NCBI GenBank assembly: GCA_902806575.1 | Contig: CADCXD010000001.1 | Span: forward strand, 2,914,001 to 2,978,000 | Length of the DNA: 64,000 nt | DNA from: Jackrogersella multiformis | Taxonomy: Eukaryota > Ascomycota > Sordariomycetes > Xylariales > Hypoxylaceae | Reading direction: 5' to 3' | Shown here: piece after piece, positions 23,703-33,727 of the stretch | How positions within the stretch are numbered: position 1 is the stretch's first letter | Layout: every line of letters starts with the position of its first letter | Notes under the pieces: generated by a model | The model's input: only the letters and a program-made list of their open reading frames with translations | Told to the model about the DNA's origin: nothing | Databases searched by the model: none | Program-made: the position numbers and the translations under genes

Positions 23703-24332
23703 ATGGCCAACTTCCTCGCGTCGATCTTCGGCACGGAGCAGGACAAGGTGAACTGCTCCTTCTACTACAAGATCGGGGCGTGCCGGCACGGGGACCGGTG
23801 CAGCCGGAAGCACGTGAAGCCGTCGTACTCGCAGACGATCCTGCTGCCGTCGATGTACCAGAACCCGGCGCACGACGCGCGGGCGCGGCTCACGCCCGAG
23901 CAGTGCGCCAACCACTTCGACGCCTTCTACGAGGACCTGTGGTGCGAGCTGTGCAAGTACGGCGAGCTCGAGGAGCTCGTGGTCTGCGACAACACCAACG
24001 ACCACCTCGTCGGCAACGTGTACGCGCGCTTCAAGTACGAGGACGCGGCCCAGGCCGCCTGCGACGCCCTCAACAGCAGGTGGTACGCGGGGCGCCCCGT
24101 CTACTGCGAGCTCAGCCCCGTGACCGACTTCCGCGAGGCCTGCTGCCGGCTCAACAGCGGCGAGGGCTGCGTCCGCGGCGGCTTCTGCAACTTCATCCAC
24201 CGCAAGAACCCCGGCCCCGAGCTCGAGCGCGACCTCTCCCTCAGCACCAAGAAGTGGCTCAAGATGCGCGGCCGCGACGAGAAGAGCGTCAGCCGGAGCC
24301 CCAGCCCCGAGCCCACGAGGAAGCGGTTCTAG
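23703..24332 (+). CDS. Splicing factor U2AF small subunit (U2AF35)
   Basis: Intronless, 209 aa. Family knowledge: with U2AF65 it reads the AG at the 3' splice site. First CCCH zinc finger at residues 18-37 (CX8CX5CX3H). The U2AF-homology motif/RRM lies at about 43-145, with the family's HFDAFYEDLWCELCKYG and GNVYARFKYED blocks. The second CCCH finger is at about 147-170 (Cys-rich, ending CNFIH). A very short RS-like tail follows (SVSRSPSPEPTRKRF); animal U2AF35 has a longer RS domain. The gene's third codon positions are almost all G or C, unlike RAD21 or elongin A, which leaves long open frames on all other strands. Those frames are shadows. Confidence 0.98.
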   Translation: MANFLASIFGTEQDKVNCSFYYKIGACRHGDRCSRKHVKPSYSQTILLPSMYQNPAHDARARLTPEQCANHFDAFYEDLWCELCKYGELEELVVCDNTNDHLVGNVYARFKYEDAAQAACDALNSRWYAGRPVYCELSPVTDFREACCRLNSGEGCVRGGFCNFIHRKNPGPELERDLSLSTKKWLKMRGRDEKSVSRSPSPEPTRKRF

Positions 24333-25611
24333 ACCGGGGGGCGTTCGACTTATAAGGGAGGACGTGTGTAGCCAGGCTATATTGCCGAGAGTTGGTTTGG
24401 CAAGGACGAAGTTGATGATGCTGGGGGTTTCTACGAGCGCAAGGCCGAGCAAGCAGGAGCTTTCCTGATGACAAGAATGAAAGGGACGAGAGAAAGAAAG
24501 AAAGAAAGATGGAAAGCGCGGGGTCTATTAATATGTAGCAGTAACGAGACGAGGGAGCTTATCTACACGCGACGAAGCAGACGCAGATGTCAAGGCGCAA
24601 AGCATGCAGAAGCGCCGGGAACTAACAGAATAAAGGATACCCTCATAGTGTTCATCTATCTATTGCGTTGCCGGAAGAAATAAAGGCACACCAACACACG
24701 GAGTCAGGAATGGACGAATCAACGGACCTTTCTATGTTTACGTGAAAGGCATTTCTGGCCTGGCTGGTTGTTAATTATCTATATTAGCCACGAGTTACAG
24801 GGATCCGAAAATCAAGGAAAATTTGGCATGGCGTTAATAGGAATCGCCTAGAATATGTTTGAAGATGGCCTAAGAGCAATGGATCTATCTATACGAGAAT
24901 TTTCCCATATCATCGCGATGCCCGAGTAATAGGGTCAACTAAATCAAGAGAAACTCGCCTCTCAAGTACCCCATCTTCAGTAGTTCGTAGGTAGTTTGTC
25001 TACAACAGTACAGCACAATTCAAATCCTCCCCAAAACCCCATCACGATCTGTCCACGCAAATAAGACGGCAGCGGAGATGGGATGGTATAATATTGCACA
25101 GCACGAATGTACGAGCGTGTGGTCGTCAACCTCGATTAAAATAAAAGTATTATTTTCCCCAATGCATAATCCCGCACTTTGCTGGTTTACTGACTGCCCC
25201 AGGAGGCCCCCCTCCCTCGAATGCATCTATTCCGGTTTATCTTGCTCTCTGTTCTTTGAACCCCGAGGATGTGTGTGCCCCCCCTCCCTTACCTACCCGT
25301 ATTAACACTAGAAACGATGACGAGAAAAATGGATGATGCCCCTGTAACTATCAGACGTTGCCCTGCCCAAGTTTACGACGTAGTAAAAGGAGTAGTGGTA
25401 GCCAGAACTACTAGTTCTCTAGACGCAGGGCCAAGGTAGGCGATTAACCCCCCTTTTTCCTTTATCGAGAATAATTAGATCTGGATGAGGACTTGCGGAA
25501 ATTGCCTCGTCGATAGGATTGTTGTCTGATGATACGAGGCAAGACGTCGTATTAATTCAGTAATCCTCCTCTATCTCCATATGGCCGTTCCCTGGATCTC
25601 TTTCGGCCCTC
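24333..25611. other. Convergent spacer U2AF35 / Osh gene
   Basis: Both flanking genes end here, so this is 3'-flanking sequence. It contains a GAAAGAAAGAAAGAAAG tract at about 24491-24507. No gene seen. Confidence 0.5.
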
Positions 25612-27867
25612 TCATCCTTGGGCATCGAAGAAATCATCATTACTCCCCGCCGTATCTCCCTTCTTTAGTCCCGGGGCCGTAGCCGGCGGGAGGCCCTTCT
25701 TCAAGTCACCCGCGAAATCGATCAGCGGCCCCTCCGGCTGGCGGCTTGTGGACTGTAGCAAAGATGAAATATCTTTACTGTCCGCCTTGTCGGGTGGCGG
25801 CGCCGTTGAGGTGTCGTTCTGGCCGAAGTCGATCAGCTCCGACACCCCTTCTGAGCCAGATTTTTCGGCCGCTGGTGGGTGTGAGTGCGAGTGAGAGTGC
25901 GAATTTGGCGGAGGAATATCCCATTCGTTCGGCTGCTGCCCCGGTATTATGGGGTAAATGGCCATGATCTGCTCGGCTTGTTTATCCGGCGTCGTGCCGT
26001 CGCTATGTCTCAATTAGCGAGTACTTATCGTCACACGGGCAATCTTGGGACCGCCGCCTACATGTGTGCATTGATAATCCATTCTAGGTGTTCCATATCC
26101 TCTCCCGTGCCGCCGTAGTCATTATCTACTCTCCTGAACAGTCGGGGATGCCATTCGACACCTGCCGCCGCTCTACTCGCCGCTTCGTCTCTCTGCCGGT
26201 CTTCGACCTTTGTTTTCTCGTCGGTTGCCAACTCGTGATTTCTTTCCTTTACCGCTCGTGCGGTATTCAACCACAATTTTTGGGACTCCCGCTCGTCCTG
26301 CTCCTCTATCGGCCGGACGCGCGGCTTCGAAGGTTTTACTTTCCGGGCGTCGAAGAACATATCCTTGTGCCCATTCTAGATAACCGGTTAGACGACGGCG
26401 AGGCGTTAGTAAATTGCAAAAGTTACCTACCCTGAGATCTTTCACGAACATCTCCTCGCTCCACAAGCCGGAGAGCTCGAACAGTATTTGTCCAGTACGA
26501 TCGTCTTTTATCGTGCCCCCGATGGCATTGTACGTCCCGCTCACCCATCCCTTCGTTTTGAAGTCGACATCAGCCGTAAGGCCCAGCTCCGGGCACCGCA
26601 CTACGCTGTGGTCGCCTAGCTCGTACTTCATGTTGCCGAACAAGATCCCTCTCGCGTACATGTTGGGCTGTGTTAGCCAACTAGAAGCACCATTAGTCTT
26701 CGTATATCTCAGGTATATCTTAGATGTATATCTTCGATATATATGAAAGGTTTATTAGATCCCCACATACTATCTTTCTCCTTGTTTACGATCCTTCCCC
26801 CTATTCGACAGGGTGAGCACGGCAATGCCTTCCATCAGACTCGCGGCCGAGTTGCCCAAGAACTTGCTCCTAGGCTTCAGGGTACCGTCTATGCGGATGT
26901 GGTGGTCGGGGGCCATGTAGAAGTAGCTCGACTTGGGTGGGTGATGCGAGGTCTGCTCGGAGATGTAGTAGGCGCGGGTTTTGTTAGGTAGATCCCAATA
27001 GCAGGAGAATACCTCGCCGAGGATGGGGTTGAGAGGTTTCTTGACGCCTCTGCAGTTATATCAGCTATATGTGAGCTATATGGCTGGGTAGAGATACACC
27101 TAAGTAGGGATATGGGAGCTATACGGTGGTTTAATATGCCAGCCGCTAAGATAGAACTTCACGACGGAGACGAAGCGTTCGACGGGGTCTTCGATATCGG
27201 GGATAGGTAAGAGCATTTCCGGGTGGCACATGAAGCTATAGTCGAGTTTGAGTAAGGTAAGTTATTACTGTACTAGAATGCCAGGGGATCGGGGTCAGGG
27301 TCGGGGTCAATGACTATGAAGTACGAGTACGCACTTGGTGATCCGCTCCAGCATGCTTCGGGGTTCGAGGATGAAGGTAGGCAAGACAACTCGACTTAGG
27401 TCGGCGCCAGGCCGTAGTTGTGAAATGATGTGAGTGAGGACTGGTCATGCAATTAGCTCTATTGTTCTTGCTATATTTCCTAGATTTCCTAGATTTTCTA
27501 GAGCTGGTGATTCGAATTCGAATTCGAATATGCCACATGCGTGCTTACCGTTGCCCTGGTCGGGCTCGATAACGGAGGTATCATCGTCATCGGCAGCGTC
27601 TGCAGACGACCTACTGCCTAGGAAACGCCGCATAAGTGTCAGCGAGCCTGCTATTTTTATTTTTATAACAAGATAAAAAAAGATAAGAATAATATAATTA
27701 TATCATACGGCCAAAGGGGGCACCGGAATAGTAGAAAAATGCAGCTCCGAAGCTTCGCAATTATTTCCTTCCTCCTTCTTTCCTTCTTCCCTTCTTCTCT
27801 TAAATATATTTCCTTCATTTAAATAGAAATCAATAAATAAAAATGGTTACGTACTTGCATTCGACAT
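25612..27867 (-). CDS. Oxysterol-binding-protein homologue (Osh6/Osh7 type lipid transfer protein)
   Basis: Eight exons: 27867-27855, 27650-27549, 27440-27335, 27235-27125, 27049-26771, 26680-26431, 26375-26062 and 26002-25612; 521 aa. Exon 2 could begin three bases later (27647). All joins keep frame and rebuild the family core. Family knowledge: Osh6/7 move phosphatidylserine from ER to plasma membrane in exchange for PI4P. Core landmarks: THIISQLRPGADLSRV and LPTFILEPRSMLERITNF (lid and lipid-binding start, about 40-75); KKPLNPILGEVFSC; and the ORP fingerprint EQTSHHPP at 142-149. NMKYELGDHSVVRCPELG follows. There is no PH domain or ankyrin region, which points to the short Osh4/6/7 group. 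The C-terminal ~130 residues are polar and include a His-Ser repeat (HSHSHSH) and an acidic tail, outside the usual Osh6 length. Confidence 0.95.
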
Positions 27868-28456
27868 GGTTCGGCGACGGCGGCTCAGGCCCGAGGTGAT
27901 CTTGCCTCCATGCATTATTTTTATTCTCCTGATATCGGATCCGATCGATAACGTTCTGATTGTTGATAACCTTACTAATTTTATACAAAAAAAGAGTAAG
28001 AGGGAGATTTCCAAGGTTGCCACGAGAAGTTGTCAACGACGACAAAGGCTGAAAACGGTCGCAACTGGAAGTAACTGGTTACTGGTAGTCGGTAGCCGGT
28101 AGCTAAGGTTGGTAGCTTCCAAGGTTGTAGCCTAACGCCTCCTAGGTGACTGCTGATGTAAAGTCCGGAAGGCGTACCTTAGGTACCTTCCTGGGTATCA
28201 TAATAATGATGCTCGGAGTACCGTACCCCTCCCCACTTCTGCATAGAGGATTAAGGATTCTCGGGTCGTTATCGATTAAAAAATACCTACCTACCCCTAA
28301 TTTTACCTACCAGGTACCTAGCTGCCTAGGTAGGTAGCTTAGAGGGGCTGGCCGATGACCTCACTAACCCCAACAAGGATCTATTTATTTCACGGGTAAG
28401 CTACCACAGCGGGAATAGGTGGTTGCGGGGAGCGGTTCTCGAACGCAAAACGCACT
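27868..28456. other. Promoter side of the Osh gene
   Basis: No gene seen. Dense ACCTAGGT-type motifs at 28178-28190 and 28286-28340. Confidence 0.5.
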
Positions 28457-29110
28457 TTATTTTAAGAACGGTTTAGTTATATGTTTATTATTTTTATTTT
28501 AATTACCGTTTTCGCTTTAATTATAGTTTTCGTTTTAATTATTATTTTTATTTTAATTATCGTTTATTTTAATTTTTATAATTTTTATAATTTAAATTTA
28601 AATTTATTAAATTTAAATATATTAAAATAATTAATTATTATAAATTTATTTATTTAAAATATTTATTTAACGTAATTATTTTATTTAACGTAATTATTTT
28701 ATTTAACGTAATTATTTTATTTAATATAATTATATTTAAAATAATTTAAATAATATAATTATTTAATTAATTAATTAATTAAATTATTTATAAATAAATA
28801 AATATTTAAATAAAATAAAATTTATTTAATTTAAATAAATTATATATATATTAATTATATAAATAAAATTTTTAAAGTTATATATTTTTTAATACGTAAA
28901 AATTTTATTTTTTATTTTTATAAAATAATATATAAAAAATAATTATAAAATAAAAAACGTTTTTTAAATAAAAATAATAATTTTAATAATAAAAAAAAAT
29001 ATTAAATAATAAAAATAATTATTAACTTTAAAAAAACCGTTTCTTAAAAACATTAATTACCGTTATAATATTTAAGTTAAGTAAATATATAAATACTTAA
29101 GTATTTCGTA
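28457..29110. repeat. AT-saturated island with inverted-repeat edges (RIP-like relic)
   Basis: About 650 bp that are almost only A and T. Most of the remaining C and G bases sit in CpG dinucleotides (AACGTA, ACCGTT, TTCGTT). An 18-bp unit ATTTAACGTAATTATTTT is repeated about three times at 28664-28725. Near-matching inverted repeats lie at 28460-28475 (TTTTAAGAACGGTTTA) and 29033-29049 (AAAACCGTTTCTTAAAA). Known: RIP in ascomycetes converts CpA to TpA in duplicated DNA, which would leave such a pattern. A RIP-destroyed transposon or foldback element is the likely origin. Confidence 0.7.
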
Positions 29111-30112
29111 ACGCTAAGTGCGGGTGGAACGGGACAACGATTGCGACAAGATATTCTCCTATAGGATTACCTAATGTCAATAGAAAAGTTCATAATACCA
29201 TATAAAACACAATTATCGATGCCTATGCAGACGTAAGGGTCTCAACCAGTAGGTAAGGGATAAACCATATCCATAAATCCTTGTCGTTACCTACCTAAAT
29301 AACCACTAGGCATCCATCATTAGGCATCAGGTCTACCTACCTACCTACTAGCTAGATACATAGTTACGTCGTGGGCGTTGCTAGTTCAAGTAGTCGATTT
29401 ACATCCCCTAGGTAATAGGTATTTACATAGTAGTAGGTAATGCTCGAAGGGGGGCCACCTGCACCAGGTCAACCGTTACTAGTTAGGGCCATAAAGGTCA
29501 AGGGACCGATGACGTACGCCAAATTAAATTGTGGATGCGCCGTAATCGCGTATCGTCTACCTACTTCGGAGATAAGGAGCTATTGTACACAGGCTATACA
29601 CAGGTAGGTAATCCCGAAGGTGATTGGTCAAACTCTGCTGTGAAATTTCAGCTCCTATCGAGCCTCGAATCTATCTACCTACCTAAGGTCCTAGGCAGCC
29701 TTAGGTAGCTTAATACCTCCAGCTAGGTAGCTTTGATAGCTTTGGTTCGTTAGGTAGTTCCAATTATCTCAAACAACACAACAAAAGTCCACATGTATAA
29801 TCATTGTTTTGTCGGCTAGGGCTGCAATTGCATCTGTGCTTCTCCATAAGCACCTGAGCTCCCCGATTTCTTTGACTTGTGACGCCTCCGGTATCTCTTG
29901 CTCAAATAATAATCGCAGGGGTATCGTGCCATAGCATTGCTTTAGTAGGTCGCAATGCCCATCAGGTGAAATCTTTATGCAGTCCATCATCTGCACGAAT
30001 CATGTTCTCGTTCAATCGTCGCCCCTTTCTCATCTCCCCCTACTTAGTCGCGACCCTTTCACTGGCGCTGGCAGAACCGAACAAAGCCTATCTCTCTCTA
30101 AACGTCTATTAG
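29111..30112. other. Spacer 3' of the 1204-aa gene
   Basis: Very rich in the dispersed CCTACCTA/TAGGTAGG motifs (29290-29350, 29400-29440, 29560, 29605, 29670-29760). No gene supported; the minus frame at 29996-29769 (75 codons) lies in the expected 3' UTR and shows no family features. Confidence 0.5.
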
Positions 30113-33100
30113 TCATGAAATTCGAAAATCATAAGGGTGGATATTGAGAAGCTTACCCATGCTGTCATCGAATACTATTGTAATGTCATCGTGTTCGCCA
30201 GCGAAATCCGGCATGTCCAGACACAGAAACGCCGTATTATCCGTATCCGAGCTGCCTTCGCGTGGCACCTTCGGGAGTGGGAACTTGGCGTCAGCCAGCT
30301 TCAAGCCCGCTTTTCCGTTTCGGCTGAATGATTCGAATACGTCGGTACCCTTGAGCACAAAACCCATGCACTTCCCGTGATGCCAATCCTCGAAGAATGC
30401 CAGCAGCTGAACCGTCTTTTCTTGCTGCACTACTTGTACCCGCGTGGTACCAGCCTCCCACTTCTTGTGGATAGGCACTACCATCCTTCGGCGGGAGATG
30501 TTCAGGCTTGCGGCGATGCCATCGAAGAGTACAGAGTATCCCGTAAGCCCGGCTTGCAACGCGTGGAGGTCCCTAAAGCTCGGGAACCTATAGGTACGGA
30601 CTGTTTGGCCACGCTGGATGGAAGTCTGCAAACCTGCAAACTCGCGATGAGATTCTCGAGGTACATGCGTTTCCAGTATGGAAACCGTCAAGTCGACCTG
30701 TGGCTGTCGCAGAACTTGCAACGTCAAGATATCTTTCGTACCTAGCCTGAACCTCAACTCTCCAGGCGCAACGTTAATTCGATCTGTGATGGTACCAACG
30801 ACCCCGACTCCGCTCTTGTCTAGCGATTCGATCTCAACCCTGAGCTTCTCCGCCAATACCGTCGGGGGGGTTTCCATATACTTATCATTGATGACACGTG
30901 CACGCTGCCAAGGTAGGCGTTGGATGGCCGGAAAGCCTCCTTTGGAATCACCAACTCCCTCGGACATATTCATACCCTCCAATGGAACTTCCGCAATCAC
31001 TTCTTCGTCTTGATGGACATAGGTTCCGGTGATCATCTTCAATAGCATCTCACGCTCCTGATCGTCGTCGAATGTCAAAACCATCCGTCCTTTAGCCTTC
31101 CCATCATTGAAATCCAATTGGAGGACAGGGGCGCGTTGGTCGCCGCGCAGCATGGCGAACCGGACCGGAAGCTGTGGTGGGAAGAAATGTGTCACTCCAC
31201 TAAGCGTCCTTATCTTTGGCCCAGTGACGATAGCAACTCGGAATCCTCGGTGGAACGTTCTGGGCCCGGTCGGGCTACTCTCCTTCAGGAGTCGTTCATA
31301 CAAGCCTATTTGGCATTGCCCTACTGGCTCCTTGGGGAACGTTCGTCCTTGTGGGTTCGAATCGAAATAATGGAAACCACGAAGTGTAGTCGTATGTTTG
31401 AGGGATTCATCCTTCTGCGGATATAGGTATGATTGAACTTTGGCGCTGAAATCGTACATACTCCATAACATTCTGAAGTCTTGCTGCGTGCACTCGATTC
31501 CGAGCATGAAACCTCGGGGCAGCTTGAGCTCGAGCCGACAAACTTCCGATCTCCATCTGACGTCTTTCCACGTGGGGCCTGCGTTCTTGTCTGACTGTAT
31601 ACGCAACGACACGGAACCGTTCTGGCTAGCGATGATGAAGTTCAGGTTCGGATCGGATTGTGATCGAACAATCGACAACATACATCGAAAGCAAGTCTGT
31701 CTTGATTCCATACCCTGTTCCATGAAGAATGCGTCGGCAATAACTCGGCCGTAGTTAAAATGCTTGGCCGTGTCGCCAAGGGGTAGGGCCTCCAGTGCTT
31801 CCATGGAACGCGTCGGGTGCGTGGCAGCGGCAAGAGCCGAGCCCCATATTCCATTGAGAAGGGCAACTATATCCTGGCTCACCGACGGATACTCCAACCA
31901 GATACCCTTGTCCATCGTTTGAGGGAGGAAAGGCTCCTCGGGCGGCAGGAAGCCATTCCGTTTCATAGACCCAGACAGCTTCTTCAAATTAGATATTAAG
32001 GCTTGTCTAACCTCGCCCAACTCGCCACCCACGGGACTATATTTGCCCTCTGCTATCTCCGGGAGTGCTTGCTCCATTAGCCAATATCCCTTTGCCAGAT
32101 CAGTGTAAGCTTGATATCTAGCTATGAGCAGTCGGGGCTCGTCCGGGTCTGCTGGTCGACTTCTAATAATCGTCTCCAGTGACGTCCTTCCCTTCAGGAA
32201 CCACCAAAGCGCAGCTCGGCACACATCCTCGGGCCGGGAAGTTCCCAGCGGTCTATATTGCTCCGCATGAAGTCGAAACAATTCATACAGATGCTTTGTG
32301 CGTGAAACGAAAGATTCTAGTGCATCGTCACCGGCTGAAACTACCGCATTGTGGAGGCTTTGACTAGTTTTTTCTGGAGAAGATGTATAGAATCCGCGAG
32401 AGGAAGGAGTCTGGGTACCTGGCGTCGCTTTGTGAGAGGCGTCAGAAGTTGAATGGATGGAGTTCGAATACAGGGACGAGGGGCTCTCGCCGGCGTTATT
32501 TATATTCTCGGGTGATTCTGATCGCCGCGACATGACAGGCACTATATCGAAATCCGACAGGGGATCCTCTTGTTGTATGGGAGGTAAATGTGACCTATTG
32601 GAAGAAGATGAATTTTGTTGCGAGTCATGATAAGAAGGGGGGTTTGGCGATCTGATAGAGTAGCTTTTTGTTGGTCCTTGCTGTATCGGTGGTGAAGGTT
32701 TCAACGGGGTTCTGGTAGACTGGGTTCTCAATACCGAGACGGAGTCGTGTAACGACGGGACCTTTTGCCGGGTAGACATGGCTCTTTCCGGAGGGGGCGT
32801 CGGTTCCTGCATGCCTAGTAATGTTGTTTGCTTGTGGCGTGGCGGTGTTTCCCGTGTTGGTTCAGGGGACGAGGTTTGGTCGTCCCAGTCATGGTGCGAG
32901 TTGACACTTGCAGTTCTCATTGCTTCTGCAAAAGCCATTCCTTCGGCCTGACGCTGCTGCTGTTGATGGATCTCAATGAATGAGCGGCGGTTGTCGTCTT
33001 TTTGATTATTAGGGGCAGCTAGAAGGTGGGATTGGTCGCCGGCAGGAAGAGCACGAGGCCTTGGAGGCGAGGAAGACGAATAAGGAGGGGGTAACGATTC

Positions 33101-33727
33101 CTCCCGGAGATCTGACATGGTGCTGAAGCCTGTCTGCGACCTGCGTAGCGGGCGGGGCGTAAACCCATCACCTTTATTCTGTGTTTCTTGAGAAGCCCCT
33201 ACTTGTCCAGCATGTTGATGACCCTCTTTCGTAGACGGGATAGGGGCCGAGAGCGGTACCGATCTAGATCTCTTTCTTCTGCCAATTTCTGCCACCATAG
33301 TCTCGCACTCGTCACCACCTTCGCCAATGACTTCGGGGTAGGTGTCGGCAAAACGAACGACAAGTCCCTTGTGTTTTCTCGGCCGAGGTGGGCTATGTGA
33401 CCGTGCCCGTTGGGCTAAGCTTTGCTGAGATCTACCTTCGACGTCTAAAGATTGTGGGAATCGGCTAGCCTTGGAGGTATCGAGAGCAAGGGACGGCGGG
33501 CCCCTTGGGAAAGTAGCTGGAGGCGGAGGGAGGGGATGAGAGACCATTAACCGGTCCGAGTGACCGAGAAAGTTGCTAATCTCGTTTGCACTCTCTTCGT
33601 TGGTCATCTTCCTATCTCTAGATCCGCTGCCGCCAAATAGCTTTCCCATAATACGATCCCTTCGTCGGGCGCCATCGACGGGTGCATCGTTCTCCATCGT
33701 CGTCCGTGAATTGGCGGGGTACGGCAT
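30113..33727 (-). CDS. Large fungal protein of unknown function, 1204 aa
   Basis: A single open frame of 1204 codons. Residues 1 to about 450 are disordered, rich in Ser, Pro, Arg and Gln, with poly-Pro (LPPPP), an RKHKGLVVRFADTYPEVIGE block near 115-135 and many SP/TP sites. From about 455 to the end the sequence looks globular: mixed hydrophobic pattern, many Trp and Phe, no membrane helices, no motif of a known enzyme. The start is uncertain: in-frame Met codons occur at 1, 11 and 27, and the Met27 start (MGKLFGGSGSR) is also attractive. Length and intronless structure suggest a real conserved gene of Pezizomycotina, but I cannot name a family. Confidence 0.85.
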   Translation of the reverse strand: MPYPANSRTTMENDAPVDGARRRDRIMGKLFGGSGSRDRKMTNEESANEISNFLGHSDRLMVSHPLPPPPATFPRGPPSLALDTSKASRFPQSLDVEGRSQQSLAQRARSHSPPRPRKHKGLVVRFADTYPEVIGEGGDECETMVAEIGRRKRSRSVPLSAPIPSTKEGHQHAGQVGASQETQNKGDGFTPRPLRRSQTGFSTMSDLREESLPPPYSSSSPPRPRALPAGDQSHLLAAPNNQKDDNRRSFIEIHQQQQRQAEGMAFAEAMRTASVNSHHDWDDQTSSPEPTRETPPRHKQTTLLGMQEPTPPPERAMSTRQKVPSLHDSVSVLRTQSTRTPLKPSPPIQQGPTKSYSIRSPNPPSYHDSQQNSSSSNRSHLPPIQQEDPLSDFDIVPVMSRRSESPENINNAGESPSSLYSNSIHSTSDASHKATPGTQTPSSRGFYTSSPEKTSQSLHNAVVSAGDDALESFVSRTKHLYELFRLHAEQYRPLGTSRPEDVCRAALWWFLKGRTSLETIIRSRPADPDEPRLLIARYQAYTDLAKGYWLMEQALPEIAEGKYSPVGGELGEVRQALISNLKKLSGSMKRNGFLPPEEPFLPQTMDKGIWLEYPSVSQDIVALLNGIWGSALAAATHPTRSMEALEALPLGDTAKHFNYGRVIADAFFMEQGMESRQTCFRCMLSIVRSQSDPNLNFIIASQNGSVSLRIQSDKNAGPTWKDVRWRSEVCRLELKLPRGFMLGIECTQQDFRMLWSMYDFSAKVQSYLYPQKDESLKHTTTLRGFHYFDSNPQGRTFPKEPVGQCQIGLYERLLKESSPTGPRTFHRGFRVAIVTGPKIRTLSGVTHFFPPQLPVRFAMLRGDQRAPVLQLDFNDGKAKGRMVLTFDDDQEREMLLKMITGTYVHQDEEVIAEVPLEGMNMSEGVGDSKGGFPAIQRLPWQRARVINDKYMETPPTVLAEKLRVEIESLDKSGVGVVGTITDRINVAPGELRFRLGTKDILTLQVLRQPQVDLTVSILETHVPRESHREFAGLQTSIQRGQTVRTYRFPSFRDLHALQAGLTGYSVLFDGIAASLNISRRRMVVPIHKKWEAGTTRVQVVQQEKTVQLLAFFEDWHHGKCMGFVLKGTDVFESFSRNGKAGLKLADAKFPLPKVPREGSSDTDNTAFLCLDMPDFAGEHDDITIVFDDSMGKLLNIHPYDFRIS

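Noticed and set aside
23631..24452. Minus-strand frame of 273 codons over U2AF35, and a second plus frame (23780-24355) rich in Arg and Ala
   Set aside because: Both overlap the clear U2AF35 reading frame. They are open only because that gene uses G/C at third positions; their products are low-complexity.
29769..29996. Minus-strand 75-codon frame downstream of the 1204-aa gene
   Set aside because: Lies in the likely 3' UTR, with no splice signals that join it to the upstream gene and no recognisable family.
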